Counted from the first letter of the stretch, positions 45,759 through 60,537 are shown. The stretch is DNA of 64,000 bases from Enterobacter wuhouensis (GCF_004331265.1 NZ_SJOO01000008.1:1-64000); one strand, 5' to 3'. Notes: generated from the letters alone by a model not told the origin. Numbers and translations: made by a program.

Positions 45759-47279
45759 ATGGTCAGCACAACTACTCAGTCGTCCGGTGAATACTTGTTG
45801 GAAATGACAGGCGTCAACAAGTCTTTTCCCGGAGTTAAGGCACTCGATAATGTTAATTTAAAAGTGCGTCCTCACTCTATTCACGCCCTGATGGGGGAGA
45901 ACGGTGCGGGTAAATCAACATTATTAAAATGTCTTTTTGGGATCTATCAAAAAGATTCTGGCAGCATTCTATTTCAGGGGAAAGAGATCGATTTCCATTC
46001 AGCGAAAGAAGCACTGGAAAACGGTATCTCGATGGTTCACCAGGAATTAAACCTGGTACTGCAACGTTCGGTAATGGATAATATGTGGTTGGGGCGTTAT
46101 CCAACCAAAGGCGTCTTTGTCGATCAGGACAAAATGTATCGCGACACCAAAGCGATATTCGACGAGCTGGATATTGATATCGATCCGCGCGCCCGCGTGG
46201 GAACATTATCCGTATCCCAGATGCAGATGATCGAAATTGCAAAAGCGTTCTCCTATGACGCGAAAATCGTCATCATGGATGAACCGACATCCTCATTAAC
46301 GGAAAAAGAGGTTAACCACCTCTTTACCATTATTCGCAAACTCAAAGACCGAGGCTGCGGTATTGTCTATATCTCGCATAAGATGGAAGAGATTTTCCAG
46401 CTGTGCGATGAAATCACCATCCTGCGCGACGGCCAGTGGATTGCCACCCAGCCGCTGGAAGGGCTGGACATGGACAAGATCATCGCCATGATGGTTGGCC
46501 GCTCCCTGAACCAGCGCTTCCCCGACCGTGAAAACAAGCCGGGCGAAGTGATTCTGGAAGTGCGCAATCTGACCTCCCTGCGTCAGCCGTCCATTCGCGA
46601 CGTCTCCTTCGACCTGCACAAAGGCGAAATCCTGGGGATTGCCGGGCTGGTGGGGGCCAAACGTACCGATATCGTGGAAACCCTGTTTGGCATTCGCGAA
46701 AAATCGGGCGGTACTATTACGCTGCACGGGAAGAAAATTAATAACCACAACGCCAACGAAGCCATAAACCACGGTTTTGCGCTGGTGACGGAAGAGCGCC
46801 GCTCAACCGGTATTTATGCGTATCTGGATATTAACTTTAACTCGCTAATCTCAAATATCCGTAACTATAAGAGCAAAATCGGCCTGCTGGATAATTCCCG
46901 CATGAAGAGTGATACCCAGTGGGTTATCGACTCCATGCGCGTAAAAACGCCGGGCCACCGTACTCAGATTGGATCGCTCTCGGGCGGTAACCAGCAAAAG
47001 GTCATTATCGGCCGCTGGTTGTTAACCCAGCCGGAAATTTTAATGCTGGATGAACCAACCCGTGGGATCGACGTGGGTGCAAAATTTGAGATTTACCAGC
47101 TGATTGCCGAGCTGGCGAAAAAGAATAAAGGGATCATTATTATTTCTTCCGAAATGCCGGAATTGTTAGGGATCACAGATCGTATTCTGGTGATGAGCAA
47201 TGGGCTCGTTGCCGGTATTGTTGACACCAAAACGACTACGCAAAACGAAATTTTGCGTCTTGCGTCTTTGCACCTTTAA
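45759..47279 (+). CDS. mglA: Galactose ABC transporter ATPase MglA
   Basis: Encodes 506 residues, as in E. coli, from ATG 45759; the frame extends 8 codons upstream but without support. Two ABC domains are fused: the first has Walker [10 protein letters not shown] and signature LSVSQMQM; the second has a degenerate Walker A region (GLVGAKRTD) and signature LSGGNQQK, as usual for sugar importers of this class. It powers galactose uptake via MglC. Confidence 0.97.
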   Translation: MVSTTTQSSGEYLLEMTGVNKSFPGVKALDNVNLKVRPHSIHALMGENGAGKSTLLKCLFGIYQKDSGSILFQGKEIDFHSAKEALENGISMVHQELNLVLQRSVMDNMWLGRYPTKGVFVDQDKMYRDTKAIFDELDIDIDPRARVGTLSVSQMQMIEIAKAFSYDAKIVIMDEPTSSLTEKEVNHLFTIIRKLKDRGCGIVYISHKMEEIFQLCDEITILRDGQWIATQPLEGLDMDKIIAMMVGRSLNQRFPDRENKPGEVILEVRNLTSLRQPSIRDVSFDLHKGEILGIAGLVGAKRTDIVETLFGIREKSGGTITLHGKKINNHNANEAINHGFALVTEERRSTGIYAYLDINFNSLISNIRNYKSKIGLLDNSRMKSDTQWVIDSMRVKTPGHRTQIGSLSGGNQQKVIIGRWLLTQPEILMLDEPTRGIDVGAKFEIYQLIAELAKKNKGIIIISSEMPELLGITDRILVMSNGLVAGIVDTKTTTQNEILRLASLHL

Positions 47280-47294
47280 GATCAGGGGCTCCTC

Positions 47295-48305
47295 ATGAGT
47301 GCGTTGAATAAGAAAAGTTTTCTCACTTATCTGAAAGAAGGCGGTATTTACGTTGTTCTTTTAGTATTGCTGGCCATTATTATTTTCCAGGACCCTACGT
47401 TCTTAAGCCTGCTGAACTTGAGTAACATCCTTACCCAGTCTTCCGTGCGTATTATTATTGCGCTGGGGGTTGCGGGTCTGATTGTTACCCAGGGCACCGA
47501 CCTTTCCGCTGGTCGTCAGGTGGGGCTGGCGGCGGTTATCGCGGCAACCATGCTGCAGTCGATGGAAAACGCCAACAAGGTGTTCCCGGAAATGGCAACC
47601 ATGCCGATTTTCGTGGTGATCCTGATCGTCTGCGCCATCGGCGCGGTCATCGGCCTGATTAACGGCATCATCATTGCTTACCTGAACGTGACGCCATTCA
47701 TCACCACGCTGGGTACGATGATCATCGTTTACGGTATCAACTCCCTGTACTACGACTTCGTGGGCGCGTCCCCCATTTCGGGCTTCGACAGCGGCTTCTC
47801 GACGTTCACGCAAGGGTTTATCGCGATGGGCAGCTTCCGCCTGTCGTATATCACCTTCTATGCGCTGATCGCCGTGGCCTTCGTCTGGGTGCTGTGGAAC
47901 AAAACGCGTTTCGGTAAAAACATCTTCGCAATCGGCGGTAACCCGGAAGCGGCGAAAGTGTCCGGCGTTAACGTTGCCCTGAACCTGCTGATGATTTATG
48001 CGCTGTCCGGCGTGTTCTACGCCTTCGGCGGGATGCTGGAAGCGGGCCGTATCGGCTCAGCGACCAACAACCTCGGCTTTATGTATGAACTGGATGCGAT
48101 TGCGGCCTGCGTGGTGGGCGGCGTCTCCTTCAGCGGCGGGGTGGGTACCGTGCTCGGCGTGGTAACCGGTGTGATCATCTTCACCGTGATCAACTACGGT
48201 CTGACCTACATCGGCGTGAACCCGTACTGGCAGTACATCATCAAGGGCGCCATCATCATCTTCGCGGTTGCCCTGGATTCACTGAAGTACGCGCGTAAGA
48301 AGTAA
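47295..48305 (+). CDS. mglC: Galactose ABC transporter permease MglC
   Basis: Encodes 336 residues, equal to E. coli MglC, with about ten hydrophobic segments of the BPD_transp_2 (RbsC-like) family. The interaction loop is near GRFGKNIFAIGGNPEAAKVSG-like residues (about 210-230). It starts 15 bases after mglA and is followed by a terminator at 48322-48358. It forms the channel for galactose. Confidence 0.97.
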   Translation: MSALNKKSFLTYLKEGGIYVVLLVLLAIIIFQDPTFLSLLNLSNILTQSSVRIIIALGVAGLIVTQGTDLSAGRQVGLAAVIAATMLQSMENANKVFPEMATMPIFVVILIVCAIGAVIGLINGIIIAYLNVTPFITTLGTMIIVYGINSLYYDFVGASPISGFDSGFSTFTQGFIAMGSFRLSYITFYALIAVAFVWVLWNKTRFGKNIFAIGGNPEAAKVSGVNVALNLLMIYALSGVFYAFGGMLEAGRIGSATNNLGFMYELDAIAACVVGGVSFSGGVGTVLGVVTGVIIFTVINYGLTYIGVNPYWQYIIKGAIIIFAVALDSLKYARKK

Positions 48306-48321
48306 TAGAAGTAAGAAAAAG

Positions 48322-48358
48322 CTCGTCGTAGTTTGTGCTGCGACGGGTTTTTTGTTTT
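48322..48358 (+). terminator. Terminator of mglBAC
   Basis: CTCGTCGTAG pairs with CTGCGACGGG (two G-U pairs) around TTTGTG, followed by TTTTTTGTTTT. Confidence 0.82.
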
Positions 48359-48367
48359 AGATATATC

Positions 48368-48646
48368 TTACTTTTGCAAAAAGCCTATTTCGTGAAGATA
48401 TAGCCACAAGGTGCAATAAAGCATCGTTGCCATCAGTCCAACTATCATCAACGTTTCCCATATCAGGACTAGGTGAAAAATTATTGGTTCGTCACGACGA
48501 TAAATAGGTTCAAGCCTCCTGGCACCAAAAAAAGGGTAGTAACGAATGTGAGTGATACCTTTTTTCCAGTCTCTGAAATTTTGGAAAAGCAACAAGAAAC
48601 CGACAATCTCTACGGCCACTGTAAATAATACATACTCTGTTTGCAT
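48368..48646 (-). CDS. Small two-segment inner-membrane protein in the yeiS position
   Basis: Encodes 92 residues. Hydrophobic segments lie near residues 5-22 and about 56-85; between them is a basic loop with FRDWKKGI and RLEPIYRRDEP. It is noticeably AT-rich compared with neighbours. E. coli K-12 has the 79-residue yeiS (DUF2542) at this place; the layout (membrane segment, FR..WKG, EP-I/V-Y, second segment) is similar, but identity is low, so it may be a diverged relative or a replacement. It lies 16 bases downstream of sanA in the same orientation, probably co-transcribed. ATG 48646 has AGGAG upstream (GGCAGGAGCC). Function is unknown. Confidence 0.7.
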   Translation of the reverse strand: MQTEYVLFTVAVEIVGFLLLFQNFRDWKKGITHIRYYPFFGARRLEPIYRRDEPIIFHLVLIWETLMIVGLMATMLYCTLWLYLHEIGFLQK

Positions 48647-48662
48647 AATCTGGCTCCTGCCA

Positions 48663-49413
<751 letters not shown>

Positions 49414-49481
49414 TCAGGCTACTGTACCCGCCTGGTTAGCGCAAGAAACGGTGAATCAACTGAGGGCTTTTTCAGCAAACG

Positions 49482-49501
49482 GGCGGGCATTTCTGCCCGC
49501 C
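49482..49501 (-). terminator. GC-rich hairpin after cdd
   Basis: GGCGGGCA-TTTC-TGCCCGCC, perfect 8-bp stem, lies just after the cdd stop on the minus strand. The following U-tract is poor, so termination may be partial and allow some read-through to sanA. Confidence 0.55.
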
Positions 49502-49508
49502 GGAAGGT

Positions 49509-50393
49509 TCAGGCAAGCAGCACGCGGTCGATTGTGGTGCAGCCCAGCGCTTTCAGCGTCGCGGCGGTGGCGTCCCACTGGATCAGCGGTGCATCGGCAA
49601 TTTCTGCCAGAATCGCGCGCTGAATGTCCGGATAATCATAGCCGTTCAGGCTCAGCAGGTTGAGTGCGCCCTGCAGCGGCGGCAGCGTCGGGTTGAACGC
49701 GGCGTTCTCCGCATAGCTGCCGGTGAAGATACGACCGTCGCGGCACTGCAGCGCAACGCCGCTCGGCGATTTGCTGTACGGCGTGTGGCTCTTGTTGGCG
49801 GCGGTGATAGCGGCCTGGCTCAGGTCATCGCCGGACAGGGCGAAACCGTGATCCTGTTCGTCCATCAGCAGCGTTTTGATCTCGAGATCTTTCGGGCCGA
49901 AGGCGTCCGGCAGATAGTCGCCCAGCGTATGCGGCGCGCGGCCCGGCAGGTTGATGCGCAGCTGCAGCCCGCTGTTCAGCTCGTTCATAAACTGGCGGCA
50001 GTGGCCGCACGGGGTGTAGTTAACGGTAATCGCGCTCAGCGCTTTTTCACCGCGCAGCCAGGCGTGGCTGATGGCGCTCTGCTCGGCGTGGACGGTTTGC
50101 TGCATGGTCGCACCGAGGAACTCCATATTTCCGCCGAAGTACCAGGTTCCGCTTACGCCGCGTGCAATGGCACCGACGTTAAAGTGGGAAAGATCTGCCC
50201 GGGCGCAGGCGGCGGCCAGCGGCAGGAGTGCGAATGCCAGCGCGTCTTCGTCCAGTCCCGTTGCCTGTTTCAGCGTCGTGACCTGCTCCGCCGTCAGCAG
50301 GGCGGGGAAATGCGCATCCGCCAGAACCGGAGCCAGGGCTGATTGCAAATTCTCTGCGAGCTGGGCGAAAGCAGTTTGAAAACGTGGATGCAT
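49509..50393 (-). CDS. cdd: Cytidine deaminase (Cdd)
   Basis: Encodes 294 residues, as in E. coli. This is the dimeric two-domain type: the N-terminal catalytic domain has zinc ligands His102 (VHAEQS, with catalytic Glu104) and Cys129/Cys132 (PCGHC); the C-terminal half is the degenerate copy. It converts cytidine and deoxycytidine to uridine forms. A CRP site and a CytR-like motif (ATGCAAC at 50475-50481) upstream fit the known CRP/CytR control. Confidence 0.96.
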   Translation of the reverse strand: MHPRFQTAFAQLAENLQSALAPVLADAHFPALLTAEQVTTLKQATGLDEDALAFALLPLAAACARADLSHFNVGAIARGVSGTWYFGGNMEFLGATMQQTVHAEQSAISHAWLRGEKALSAITVNYTPCGHCRQFMNELNSGLQLRINLPGRAPHTLGDYLPDAFGPKDLEIKTLLMDEQDHGFALSGDDLSQAAITAANKSHTPYSKSPSGVALQCRDGRIFTGSYAENAAFNPTLPPLQGALNLLSLNGYDYPDIQRAILAEIADAPLIQWDATAATLKALGCTTIDRVLLA

Positions 50394-50452
50394 GGCGTGT
50401 GCCTCATGAAGGTTAATGGATCGGTAGTGTACGGAGCCGTTAGGGCTTTATA

Positions 50453-50468
50453 TGTGATCCACTTCTCA
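50453..50468. promoter_or_regulatory. CRP site of cdd
   Basis: TGTGATCCACTTCTCA matches TGTGA-N6-TCACA at 9 of 10 positions, about 60 bases before the cdd start, with a CytR-like octamer part (GTTGCAT on the minus strand) just upstream. Confidence 0.72.
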
Positions 50469-50497
50469 TTATGTATGCAACTTATGAAAACAAAATG

Positions 50498-50523
50498 AAA
50501 TTTGCGCGACGCATCGCAAATTT
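50498..50523 (-). terminator. Hairpin at the yohK 3' end
   Basis: AAATTTGCG and CGCAAATTT form a perfect 9-bp stem with an 8-base loop, touching the yohK stop. On the minus strand CATTTTGTTTTC follows. It may terminate yohJK, and the region also overlaps the distal cdd control DNA. Confidence 0.6.
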
Positions 50524-51218
50524 TAGCCCATTACCGCCAGAATTATCGGGAACACAAACGGCGCAATCAGGGAGGTGATAATTCCGCAGATCACCAGCGC
50601 CAGCGAGCTAAACGCCCCTTCCTGATAATCCACTTCGGCGCAGCGCGCGGTGCCGAGCGCGTGGGATGCCGTTCCCATTGCCAGACCGCGGGCGGCTTTG
50701 GTGCGAATTTTCATCAGATTCAGCAGGGTATGGCCAAACACCGCGCCCAGGATACCGACGAAAATCACGCACATAGCGCTGATCGCGGGAATACCGCCGA
50801 TGCTGCCGCCCACGGCCATTGCAATCGGCGTAGTAACGGACTTCGGCAGGATAGAGGCCGCAATTTGCGGCGACGCGCCCATCAGCAGCGCCACCGAGGT
50901 TCCGGTGACCATCGCCACCAGGCTGCCGATAAAGCAAATGGTGATGATGGACTTCCAGCGGGCGCGGATCTGGTGCAGCTGTTCATATAAAGGAAACGCC
51001 AGCGCCACCACGGCAGGCTGCAGCAGATCGTTTAAAATTTTGCTCCCGGAAAAGTAGCGTTCGTAGGGAATGCCGGTAAGGAGCAGGAAAGGAATAATGA
51101 CCACCATCGCCACCAGCAGCGGGTTGAGCAACGGCATCTTAAAACGGATAGCGAGCCTGCGTGCGGCAAAGAATACCACCAGGGTTAACGGCAGCGACCA
51201 CCAGATATTAGCCATCAT
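50523..51218 (-). CDS. yohK: LrgB-family membrane protein YohK
   Basis: Encodes 231 residues, as in E. coli, with about six hydrophobic segments and the LrgB/CidB signature near residues 100-150 ([20 protein letters not shown]). LrgB-type proteins pair with holin-like LrgA-type partners, here YohJ, whose stop overlaps this start by four bases. In Gram-positives such pairs influence autolysis and pyruvate or 3-hydroxypropionate movement. The role in enterobacteria is not settled. Confidence 0.95.
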   Translation of the reverse strand: MMANIWWSLPLTLVVFFAARRLAIRFKMPLLNPLLVAMVVIIPFLLLTGIPYERYFSGSKILNDLLQPAVVALAFPLYEQLHQIRARWKSIITICFIGSLVAMVTGTSVALLMGASPQIAASILPKSVTTPIAMAVGGSIGGIPAISAMCVIFVGILGAVFGHTLLNLMKIRTKAARGLAMGTASHALGTARCAEVDYQEGAFSSLALVICGIITSLIAPFVFPIILAVMG

Positions 51219-51610
51219 TTTTTTGTTTTCTCCCCGACGACTTTACGTTCGCCATGCACGATATGCGAACTCCAGCTCACCACCAGGAACACCACCAGCG
51301 TACTGACCGCGCAGGAGACGACAATCGGGCCGAACTGCGCTTTAAGCACATCGTAATACTGCATGACCCCCACGCCGATGGGCACGAACAGCAGCGCCAT
51401 ATAGCGGATGAGGACGAAGCAGCCGGGATTAACCCACTTCGCGGGCAGCACCTGCAGCGCCAGAAGGACGAACAGGATCAGCATGCCGATAATACTGCCC
51501 GGAATGACGATCGGCAGCAGCGACGCGATAAAGATCCCGGCGTACAGGCAGGCGTAAATCAGGACGAATGCGCGCAGATATTGCCAGACGGTGTTCAGTG
51601 ATTTGCTCAT
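51215..51610 (-). CDS. yohJ: LrgA/CidA holin-like protein YohJ
   Basis: Encodes 131 residues from ATG 51610 ([20 protein letters not shown]), one shorter than E. coli YohJ; the frame extends 12 codons upstream without support. Four hydrophobic segments and [14 protein letters not shown] mark the LrgA family. It is the first gene of yohJK, overlapping yohK by four bases (ATGA). Confidence 0.94.
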   Translation of the reverse strand: MSKSLNTVWQYLRAFVLIYACLYAGIFIASLLPIVIPGSIIGMLILFVLLALQVLPAKWVNPGCFVLIRYMALLFVPIGVGVMQYYDVLKAQFGPIVVSCAVSTLVVFLVVSWSSHIVHGERKVVGEKTKK

Positions 51611-51777
51611 GGTGAAAGTCCTTGATGAAACGTATTCATCATACAATTAAACCCGGAAATGTGCCACGGATCACATCATGAATTTTGAGCATACCAGACA
51701 TTCCTGAATGGAACGCCGTGCTTTCCTCAACCATACGGAGCAGATACTATAGCGCGTCTTTTTTCACAGGTACTGCT

Positions 51778-52710
51778 ATGCGTGTTTTACTGGCCCCAAT
51801 GGAAGGCGTGCTCGACTCACTCGTGCGCGAGCTTCTGACCGAGGTGAACGACTACGATCTCTGCGTGACGGAGTTTTTGCGCGTGGTCGATATGCTGTTG
51901 CCGGTAAAATCCTTTTACAGGCTCTGCCCGGAGCTGCATAACCAGAGCCGAACCTCCTCCGGCACGCTGGTGCGCGTCCAGCTGCTGGGCCAGTACCCTG
52001 AATGGCTGGCGGAAAACGCCGCCCGCGCGGTTGAGCTGGGCTCTTACGGGGTCGATCTCAACTGCGGCTGCCCGTCGAAAATGGTGAACGGTAGCGGGGG
52101 CGGGGCGACGCTGCTGAAAGATCCTGAACTCATTTATCGCGGCGCGAAGGCGATGCGTGAGGCCGTGCCGTCGCACCTGCCGGTAACGGTCAAAGTGCGT
52201 CTGGGCTGGGACAGCGACGCGCGGCAGTTTGAAATTGCCGATGCGGTGCAGCAGGCCGGTGCCACCGAGCTGGTGGTGCACGGGCGTACCAAAGAAGATG
52301 GCTACAAAGCCGAGCGCATTAACTGGCAGGCGATCGGTGAGATCCGCAAACGGCTCACCATTCCGGTTATCGCCAACGGTGAAATCTGGGACTACGCCAG
52401 CGCGCAGGCCTGCCTGAAAGAGACGGGCTGCGATGCGGTAATGATCGGCCGCGGTGCGCTGAACGTGCCGAACCTCAGCCGGGTAGTGAAATATAATGAA
52501 CCGCGTATGCCGTGGGCCGACGTGGTCACGCTGCTGCAAAAATACAGCCGTCTGGAAAAACAGGGCGATACCGGGTTATATCACGTCGCACGTATTAAGC
52601 AGTGGCTCAGTTATTTACGCAAAGAATATAGCGAGGCGCTGGAATTATTCCAGGAGATCCGCACGCTGCAAACCTCTGCGGATATTGCGCGGGTGATCCA
52701 GTCAAAATAA
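51778..52710 (+). CDS. dusC: tRNA-dihydrouridine(16) synthase DusC
   Basis: Encodes 310 residues from ATG 51778; the E. coli protein starts identically ([20 protein letters not shown]) and the upstream extension is not conserved. It is an FMN TIM-barrel enzyme with the catalytic Cys in DLNCGCPSK (about residue 98) and [10 protein letters not shown]. DusC reduces U16 of tRNAs with NADPH. It is divergent from yohJ with its own promoter, and followed by the beta-glucoside operon rather than the usual E. coli neighbour. Confidence 0.95.
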   Translation: MRVLLAPMEGVLDSLVRELLTEVNDYDLCVTEFLRVVDMLLPVKSFYRLCPELHNQSRTSSGTLVRVQLLGQYPEWLAENAARAVELGSYGVDLNCGCPSKMVNGSGGGATLLKDPELIYRGAKAMREAVPSHLPVTVKVRLGWDSDARQFEIADAVQQAGATELVVHGRTKEDGYKAERINWQAIGEIRKRLTIPVIANGEIWDYASAQACLKETGCDAVMIGRGALNVPNLSRVVKYNEPRMPWADVVTLLQKYSRLEKQGDTGLYHVARIKQWLSYLRKEYSEALELFQEIRTLQTSADIARVIQSK

Positions 52711-52803
52711 TAAGCGTTAATTTGCTCACACTTTTTTAAAATAGAAAACGATGCAGGTTTTCAAGGTGGCACAACGGTGTTAAGGTGCCACTGTTTTAAC
52801 GCA

Positions 52804-52831
52804 GGATTGTTACTGGCTAACAGGCAAAACC
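52804..52831 (+). promoter_or_regulatory. Ribonucleic antiterminator (RAT) 1, ahead of the porin gene
   Basis: The 28-base element starts GGATTGTTACTG and ends CAGGCAAAACC, the bgl/Lic RAT form, with GCTAA in the loop. Its final AACC is shared with the first arm of the terminator at 52828. Active BglG dimer bound here would prevent termination. Confidence 0.92.
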
Positions 52832-52879
52832 TAAGCGTTTCACAGCATTAGCCGCTGTGGAGCACTTAGGTTTTTTTTT
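52828..52879 (+). terminator. Conditional terminator 1 (porin leader)
   Basis: AACCTAAG and CTTAGGTT close an outer stem, with an inner CACAGC/GCTGTG stem, followed by a long T-run. It is mutually exclusive with RAT 1. Confidence 0.92.
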
Positions 52880-53010
52880 GCCTGTCATTTACGCAGGAGA
52901 TAAGTTTGGCCTAACGTTTTTCGCTCGAACTAATAAAGACAACACGACAGGAAATAGAAAAATTTCCTGCGACCGGTTACGCACTAAATACTCAGTCACA
53001 GGTTGCTAAA

Positions 53011-54357
53011 ATGGCATATAAAAATAAACTCTACGCACTCGCGCTATTGACGATTTCCCCGCTTTCAGCGGCGCAGGACTGGAACGGAACGGTATTAGGT
53101 TTTGAAGCTCCGCCGGCCCCCATTTTTGGCGAGATGCTCGGCATTCGTCAAATCCTTAACGATAACGGTTTTACCTACAATCTCGGTTACCTGAATGAAA
53201 TTGGCTGGAACGGCGGAGGCGGTTACAACCACGACTCCCACGTGGCCTATATCGATCAGTTCGCGCTGACCTTCAACCAGGATCTGGAGCGCTGGACGGG
53301 CATCCCGGATGCGCGTATCGAAGGGAATATCGTCAACCGTAACCACAATGACGATCTGACCACCAAACGCGTGCAGGACCCGCGCGTGAACTTCAACGAC
53401 CTGACCCAGGAGAGCTGGGGCGGACAGTCCATTACCCGCCTGGGCTGGCTGACGTTTGCCCGCAGCTTTGACGACCGCCGCCTTACCTGGCGCATCGGGA
53501 TGATGAACAAGGTGCAGACCTTCGACCAGATTATCCCCTGTGACTTTCAGCTGCTCACCCAGTGCGGCGGGAAATCGGCCAACTCGCTGACCTGGAATAA
53601 CTGGAACGTTCACACCTGGGGCACCACGCTGGCGTATAAGGTCACGCCGACCGTCACCTTAAAAGGCGGCGTGATGGAGCAAAACCCGGATGCCTCCAGC
53701 CGTAACCATGCCTGGAGCTGGTCGACAAAGGGCAGTAAAGGGGTCTTACTCCCGGTCGAAATCGAAGCGCGGCCGCTGATCAACGGCCTGCCGGGGGCGT
53801 ACAACCTTGGCGTGGTGTTCACCAACGCGCCGCAGGCCGATCTCTATCGTGGGAAATCCGGCGGGGCGGGGGCGAGCGATCCGGAGGGTTACGAGAAGCA
53901 TAACCGCACGTGGTTCATGTACGCCGGGCTTAACCAGCAGCTCACGCAGCACGCGGACGACCCGAACCGCGGGCTGAGCACCTCGGTCAGCATGAGCCTT
54001 GCGGATCAGCGCAGCAACTATATGCACCAGGTATACGCCGCCTCGCTGCGCTATCGCGGGCTGTTTGACGCCCGCCCGGAAGACTGGATTGGCTTCGGGC
54101 TGACCTGGATCGATATGAGCAGCCAGTACGCCCGCAGCCAGCGCTATATGAACAGCCTGAGCGGCGTGTCGGACTATAACGATCCGGCGTATCGCCCGGT
54201 GCCGGGCCACTCCCTGAACGGGGAGTTTTACTATCGCTTCCGTCCGGTGTCGTGGCTGGAGCTGCAGCCGGGCATTCAGTACTGGCACCGTCCGGGCGGC
54301 GTATCGCGCACCCAGGATGCCTGGGTCACGGAGCTGAAAACCGTCGTGACCTTCTAG
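53011..54357 (+). CDS. OprB-family carbohydrate-selective porin
   Basis: Encodes 448 residues with a signal peptide of about 21 residues (ending SPLSA-AQDW). The mature part is rich in alternating aromatic and polar residues and ends in Phe (ELKTVVTF), typical of an outer-membrane barrel. Stretches such as GYLNEIGWNGGGGYNHDSHV and GIPDARIEGNIVNRNHND fit the OprB carbohydrate porin family. It probably admits aryl-beta-glucosides or cellobiose-type sugars for the PTS permease downstream. It is unlike E. coli BglH (a LamB-type porin), although it fills the same role. It is the first gene of the operon, behind RAT 1. Confidence 0.85.
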   Translation: MAYKNKLYALALLTISPLSAAQDWNGTVLGFEAPPAPIFGEMLGIRQILNDNGFTYNLGYLNEIGWNGGGGYNHDSHVAYIDQFALTFNQDLERWTGIPDARIEGNIVNRNHNDDLTTKRVQDPRVNFNDLTQESWGGQSITRLGWLTFARSFDDRRLTWRIGMMNKVQTFDQIIPCDFQLLTQCGGKSANSLTWNNWNVHTWGTTLAYKVTPTVTLKGGVMEQNPDASSRNHAWSWSTKGSKGVLLPVEIEARPLINGLPGAYNLGVVFTNAPQADLYRGKSGGAGASDPEGYEKHNRTWFMYAGLNQQLTQHADDPNRGLSTSVSMSLADQRSNYMHQVYAASLRYRGLFDARPEDWIGFGLTWIDMSSQYARSQRYMNSLSGVSDYNDPAYRPVPGHSLNGEFYYRFRPVSWLELQPGIQYWHRPGGVSRTQDAWVTELKTVVTF

Positions 54358-54432
54358 CAAGTACGATCTGCGTCACGTTTTTTACTCGTGACGCATTGAG
54401 GCTACGAATGAAACTGTTAGAGTGCCAGAACT

Positions 54433-54457
54433 GGATTGTTACTGCTTCGGCAGGCAA

Positions 54458-54461
<4 letters not shown>
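54433..54461 (+). promoter_or_regulatory. RAT 2, ahead of bglG
   Basis: The 29-base element GGATTGTTACTG ... CAGGCAAAACC has CTTCGG in the loop. AACC at its end overlaps terminator 2. Confidence 0.93.
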
Positions 54462-55346
<885 letters not shown>

Positions 55347-55357
55347 GCCTCAAATCT

Positions 55358-58743
<3,386 letters not shown>

Positions 58744-58753
58744 TAAGGAACGG

Positions 58754-58774
58754 TGCCCGGCGCGGAGCCGGGCA
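58754..58774. repeat. GC-rich hairpin between the glucosidase gene and yohP
   Basis: GCCCGGC-GCGGA-GCCGGGC has no clear U-tract on either strand. It resembles a REP core and may stop or stabilise both convergent transcripts. Confidence 0.6.
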
Positions 58775-58780
58775 AATAAA

Positions 58781-58864
58781 TCAGAAAATCATCTTGAATA
58801 CGCCGGTCACCACCAACAGCCCTATCAGAAATATAATCAAAATAACCCACAGTAATATTTTCAT
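58781..58864 (-). CDS. yohP: Small membrane protein YohP, 27 residues
   Basis: A 27-codon frame starts at ATG 58864 with AGGAG/AAGGG just upstream. The product reads MKILLWVILIIFLIGLLVVT followed by GVFKMIF, differing from E. coli YohP at only a few positions. It is a single hydrophobic segment. E. coli YohP is a well-expressed small inner-membrane protein studied as a model for post-translational, mRNA-targeted insertion; its role is not established. It converges with the beta-glucosidase gene. Confidence 0.92.
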   Translation of the reverse strand: MKILLWVILIIFLIGLLVVTGVFKMIF

Positions 58865-59068
58865 TCCCTTCTCCTGCTCATGTATGTCCTGAATAAGTGT
58901 AGCAGCGTATTTATAATTGACATGAATGCATTGAATTTATTCATTATCTTTGGGAATAATTTTCCGGGTATGAAAATGTATGACAATTTGCGGATTGCCA
59001 CGCGTTACTAAAAAAAGGAACGGCTTCGGGCGTAACGTGCGCCTTTATTTTTTTGAGTTTATGGCGTC

Positions 59069-60487
59069 ATGAAACGTTCTTTTATTATATCTCTGAGTGC
59101 TCCCCTCGTTTTTATTCTGGCGGCCTGTGCGCCTGAACATGCCACGGTATCTCCCATTACGGCGCAAACCACGGCGGCAGCGGTGAATACGCAGCTTCGC
59201 CATACCGACTGGCCGAAAAATGAGTGGTGGAAAGACTACAACGATCCCGCGCTTAATTCGCTGATTGCTAAGGCGCTGAACGATGCGCCGGATATGCAAA
59301 TCGCCCGCCAGCGCATCACGCTCGCCGAAGCGCAGGCAAGAGCGACGATGGCGGCCGACGGCCCGCAGGTTGATTTTTCAGCCGATGCGGAGCGGCAGAA
59401 AATGTCGGCTGAAGGTCTGATGGGGCCCTTTGCGATTACCGATCCGGCAGCGGGCACCACCGGGCCGTGGTACACCAACGGTACATTCGGCCTGACCGCG
59501 GGCTGGGATCTCGATCTGTGGGGCAAAAATCGCGCGCAGGTTGAAGCCCGAATCGGCAAGGTTAACGCGCAAAACGCCGAGATGGAGCAAACCCGCCAGC
59601 TGCTGGCCAGCAGCGTCGCGCGACTCTACTGGGAATGGCAGACCCAGGCTGCCGTGGGGGACGTGCTCGCCCAGATTAAGCACGAGCAGGACAACATTAT
59701 TGGCGCCGATCGCGAGCTGTATCAGCACGGGATCACCTCCTCCGTAGAAGGCGTCGAAACGGATATCAACGCCAGCAAAACGGAAGAGCAGCTGGCTGAG
59801 GTCAGAGGCAAAATGAAGGCCGTTGAGGCCCGCCTGGAAGCCTTGACCAACAGCGCTTCCATGACGCTTACGCGCCACGCGTTACCGACTGCGGAAGCGG
59901 CACTACCGGCCACGCTGGGCTACGAACTGCTGGCCCGCCGCCCCGATCTGCAGGAGGCGCACTGGTATATTGAAGCGTCCATGAGCGAGGTGGAGGCCGC
60001 CAAAGCGGCGTTCTACCCGGATGTGAACCTGATGGCGTTCCTGCAGCAGGATGCCCTGCACCTGAGCGATCTGTTCCGATCCTCCGCGCAGCAAATGGGC
60101 GTCACCGCCGGGCTGACGCTGCCGATTTTTGACAGCGGCAGGCTCAACGCGAACCTGGATATCGCCCAGGCGCAAAGCAATCTTTCGGTGGCGAATTACA
60201 ACAAGGCGGTGGTGGATGCCGTCAACCAGGTGGCGCGCACGGCCAGCGAAGTGGAAACCTTAACCGCTAAAAATCAGCAGCAGCGGCAGGTCGAAAAGGA
60301 TGCCGCGCGCGTGGTTGCGCTGGCGCAGGCGCGCTATAGCGCCGGGATTATTGCCGGTTCCCGCGTGAGTGAGGCTAAAATTCCCGCGCTCAGGGAACGC
60401 ATCGCCGCCCTGACGCTGAAAGGGCAGTACGTTGACGCCACGCTGCAGCTCACGTCCGCGCTGGGCGGCGGCTATCATCATGGCTAA
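59069..60487 (+). CDS. mdtQ: Outer-membrane efflux lipoprotein, MdtQ (YohG) type
   Basis: Encodes 472 residues. The signal ends in lipobox LAAC with lipidated Cys20. Two OEP repeats of the TolC/OprM family follow, with typical coiled helices (MQIARQRITLAEAQARATMA and LDIAQAQSNLSVANYNKAVV). Such proteins form trimeric channels for RND or MFS pumps. In E. coli K-12 the mdtQ/yohG reading frame is considered a pseudogene; here it is unbroken. No pump genes adjoin it. Start ATG 59069 has a weak ribosome site. Confidence 0.9.
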   Translation: MKRSFIISLSAPLVFILAACAPEHATVSPITAQTTAAAVNTQLRHTDWPKNEWWKDYNDPALNSLIAKALNDAPDMQIARQRITLAEAQARATMAADGPQVDFSADAERQKMSAEGLMGPFAITDPAAGTTGPWYTNGTFGLTAGWDLDLWGKNRAQVEARIGKVNAQNAEMEQTRQLLASSVARLYWEWQTQAAVGDVLAQIKHEQDNIIGADRELYQHGITSSVEGVETDINASKTEEQLAEVRGKMKAVEARLEALTNSASMTLTRHALPTAEAALPATLGYELLARRPDLQEAHWYIEASMSEVEAAKAAFYPDVNLMAFLQQDALHLSDLFRSSAQQMGVTAGLTLPIFDSGRLNANLDIAQAQSNLSVANYNKAVVDAVNQVARTASEVETLTAKNQQQRQVEKDAARVVALAQARYSAGIIAGSRVSEAKIPALRERIAALTLKGQYVDATLQLTSALGGGYHHG

Positions 60488-60537
60488 AAACGGTCATTAT
60501 CTATACTTACCTCTTTGCCCATGTGCAGGAGGTAAGT

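Larger units (their letters stand above)
52711..53010 (+). other. Control region of the beta-glucoside operon
   Basis: These 300 bases hold an inverted repeat GTGGCAC (52766-52772) / GTGCCAC (52785-52791), the first RAT/terminator pair (52804-52879), and the leader of the porin gene. The operon promoter must lie upstream of the RAT, but no confident -10/-35 pair was found. Confidence 0.6.
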
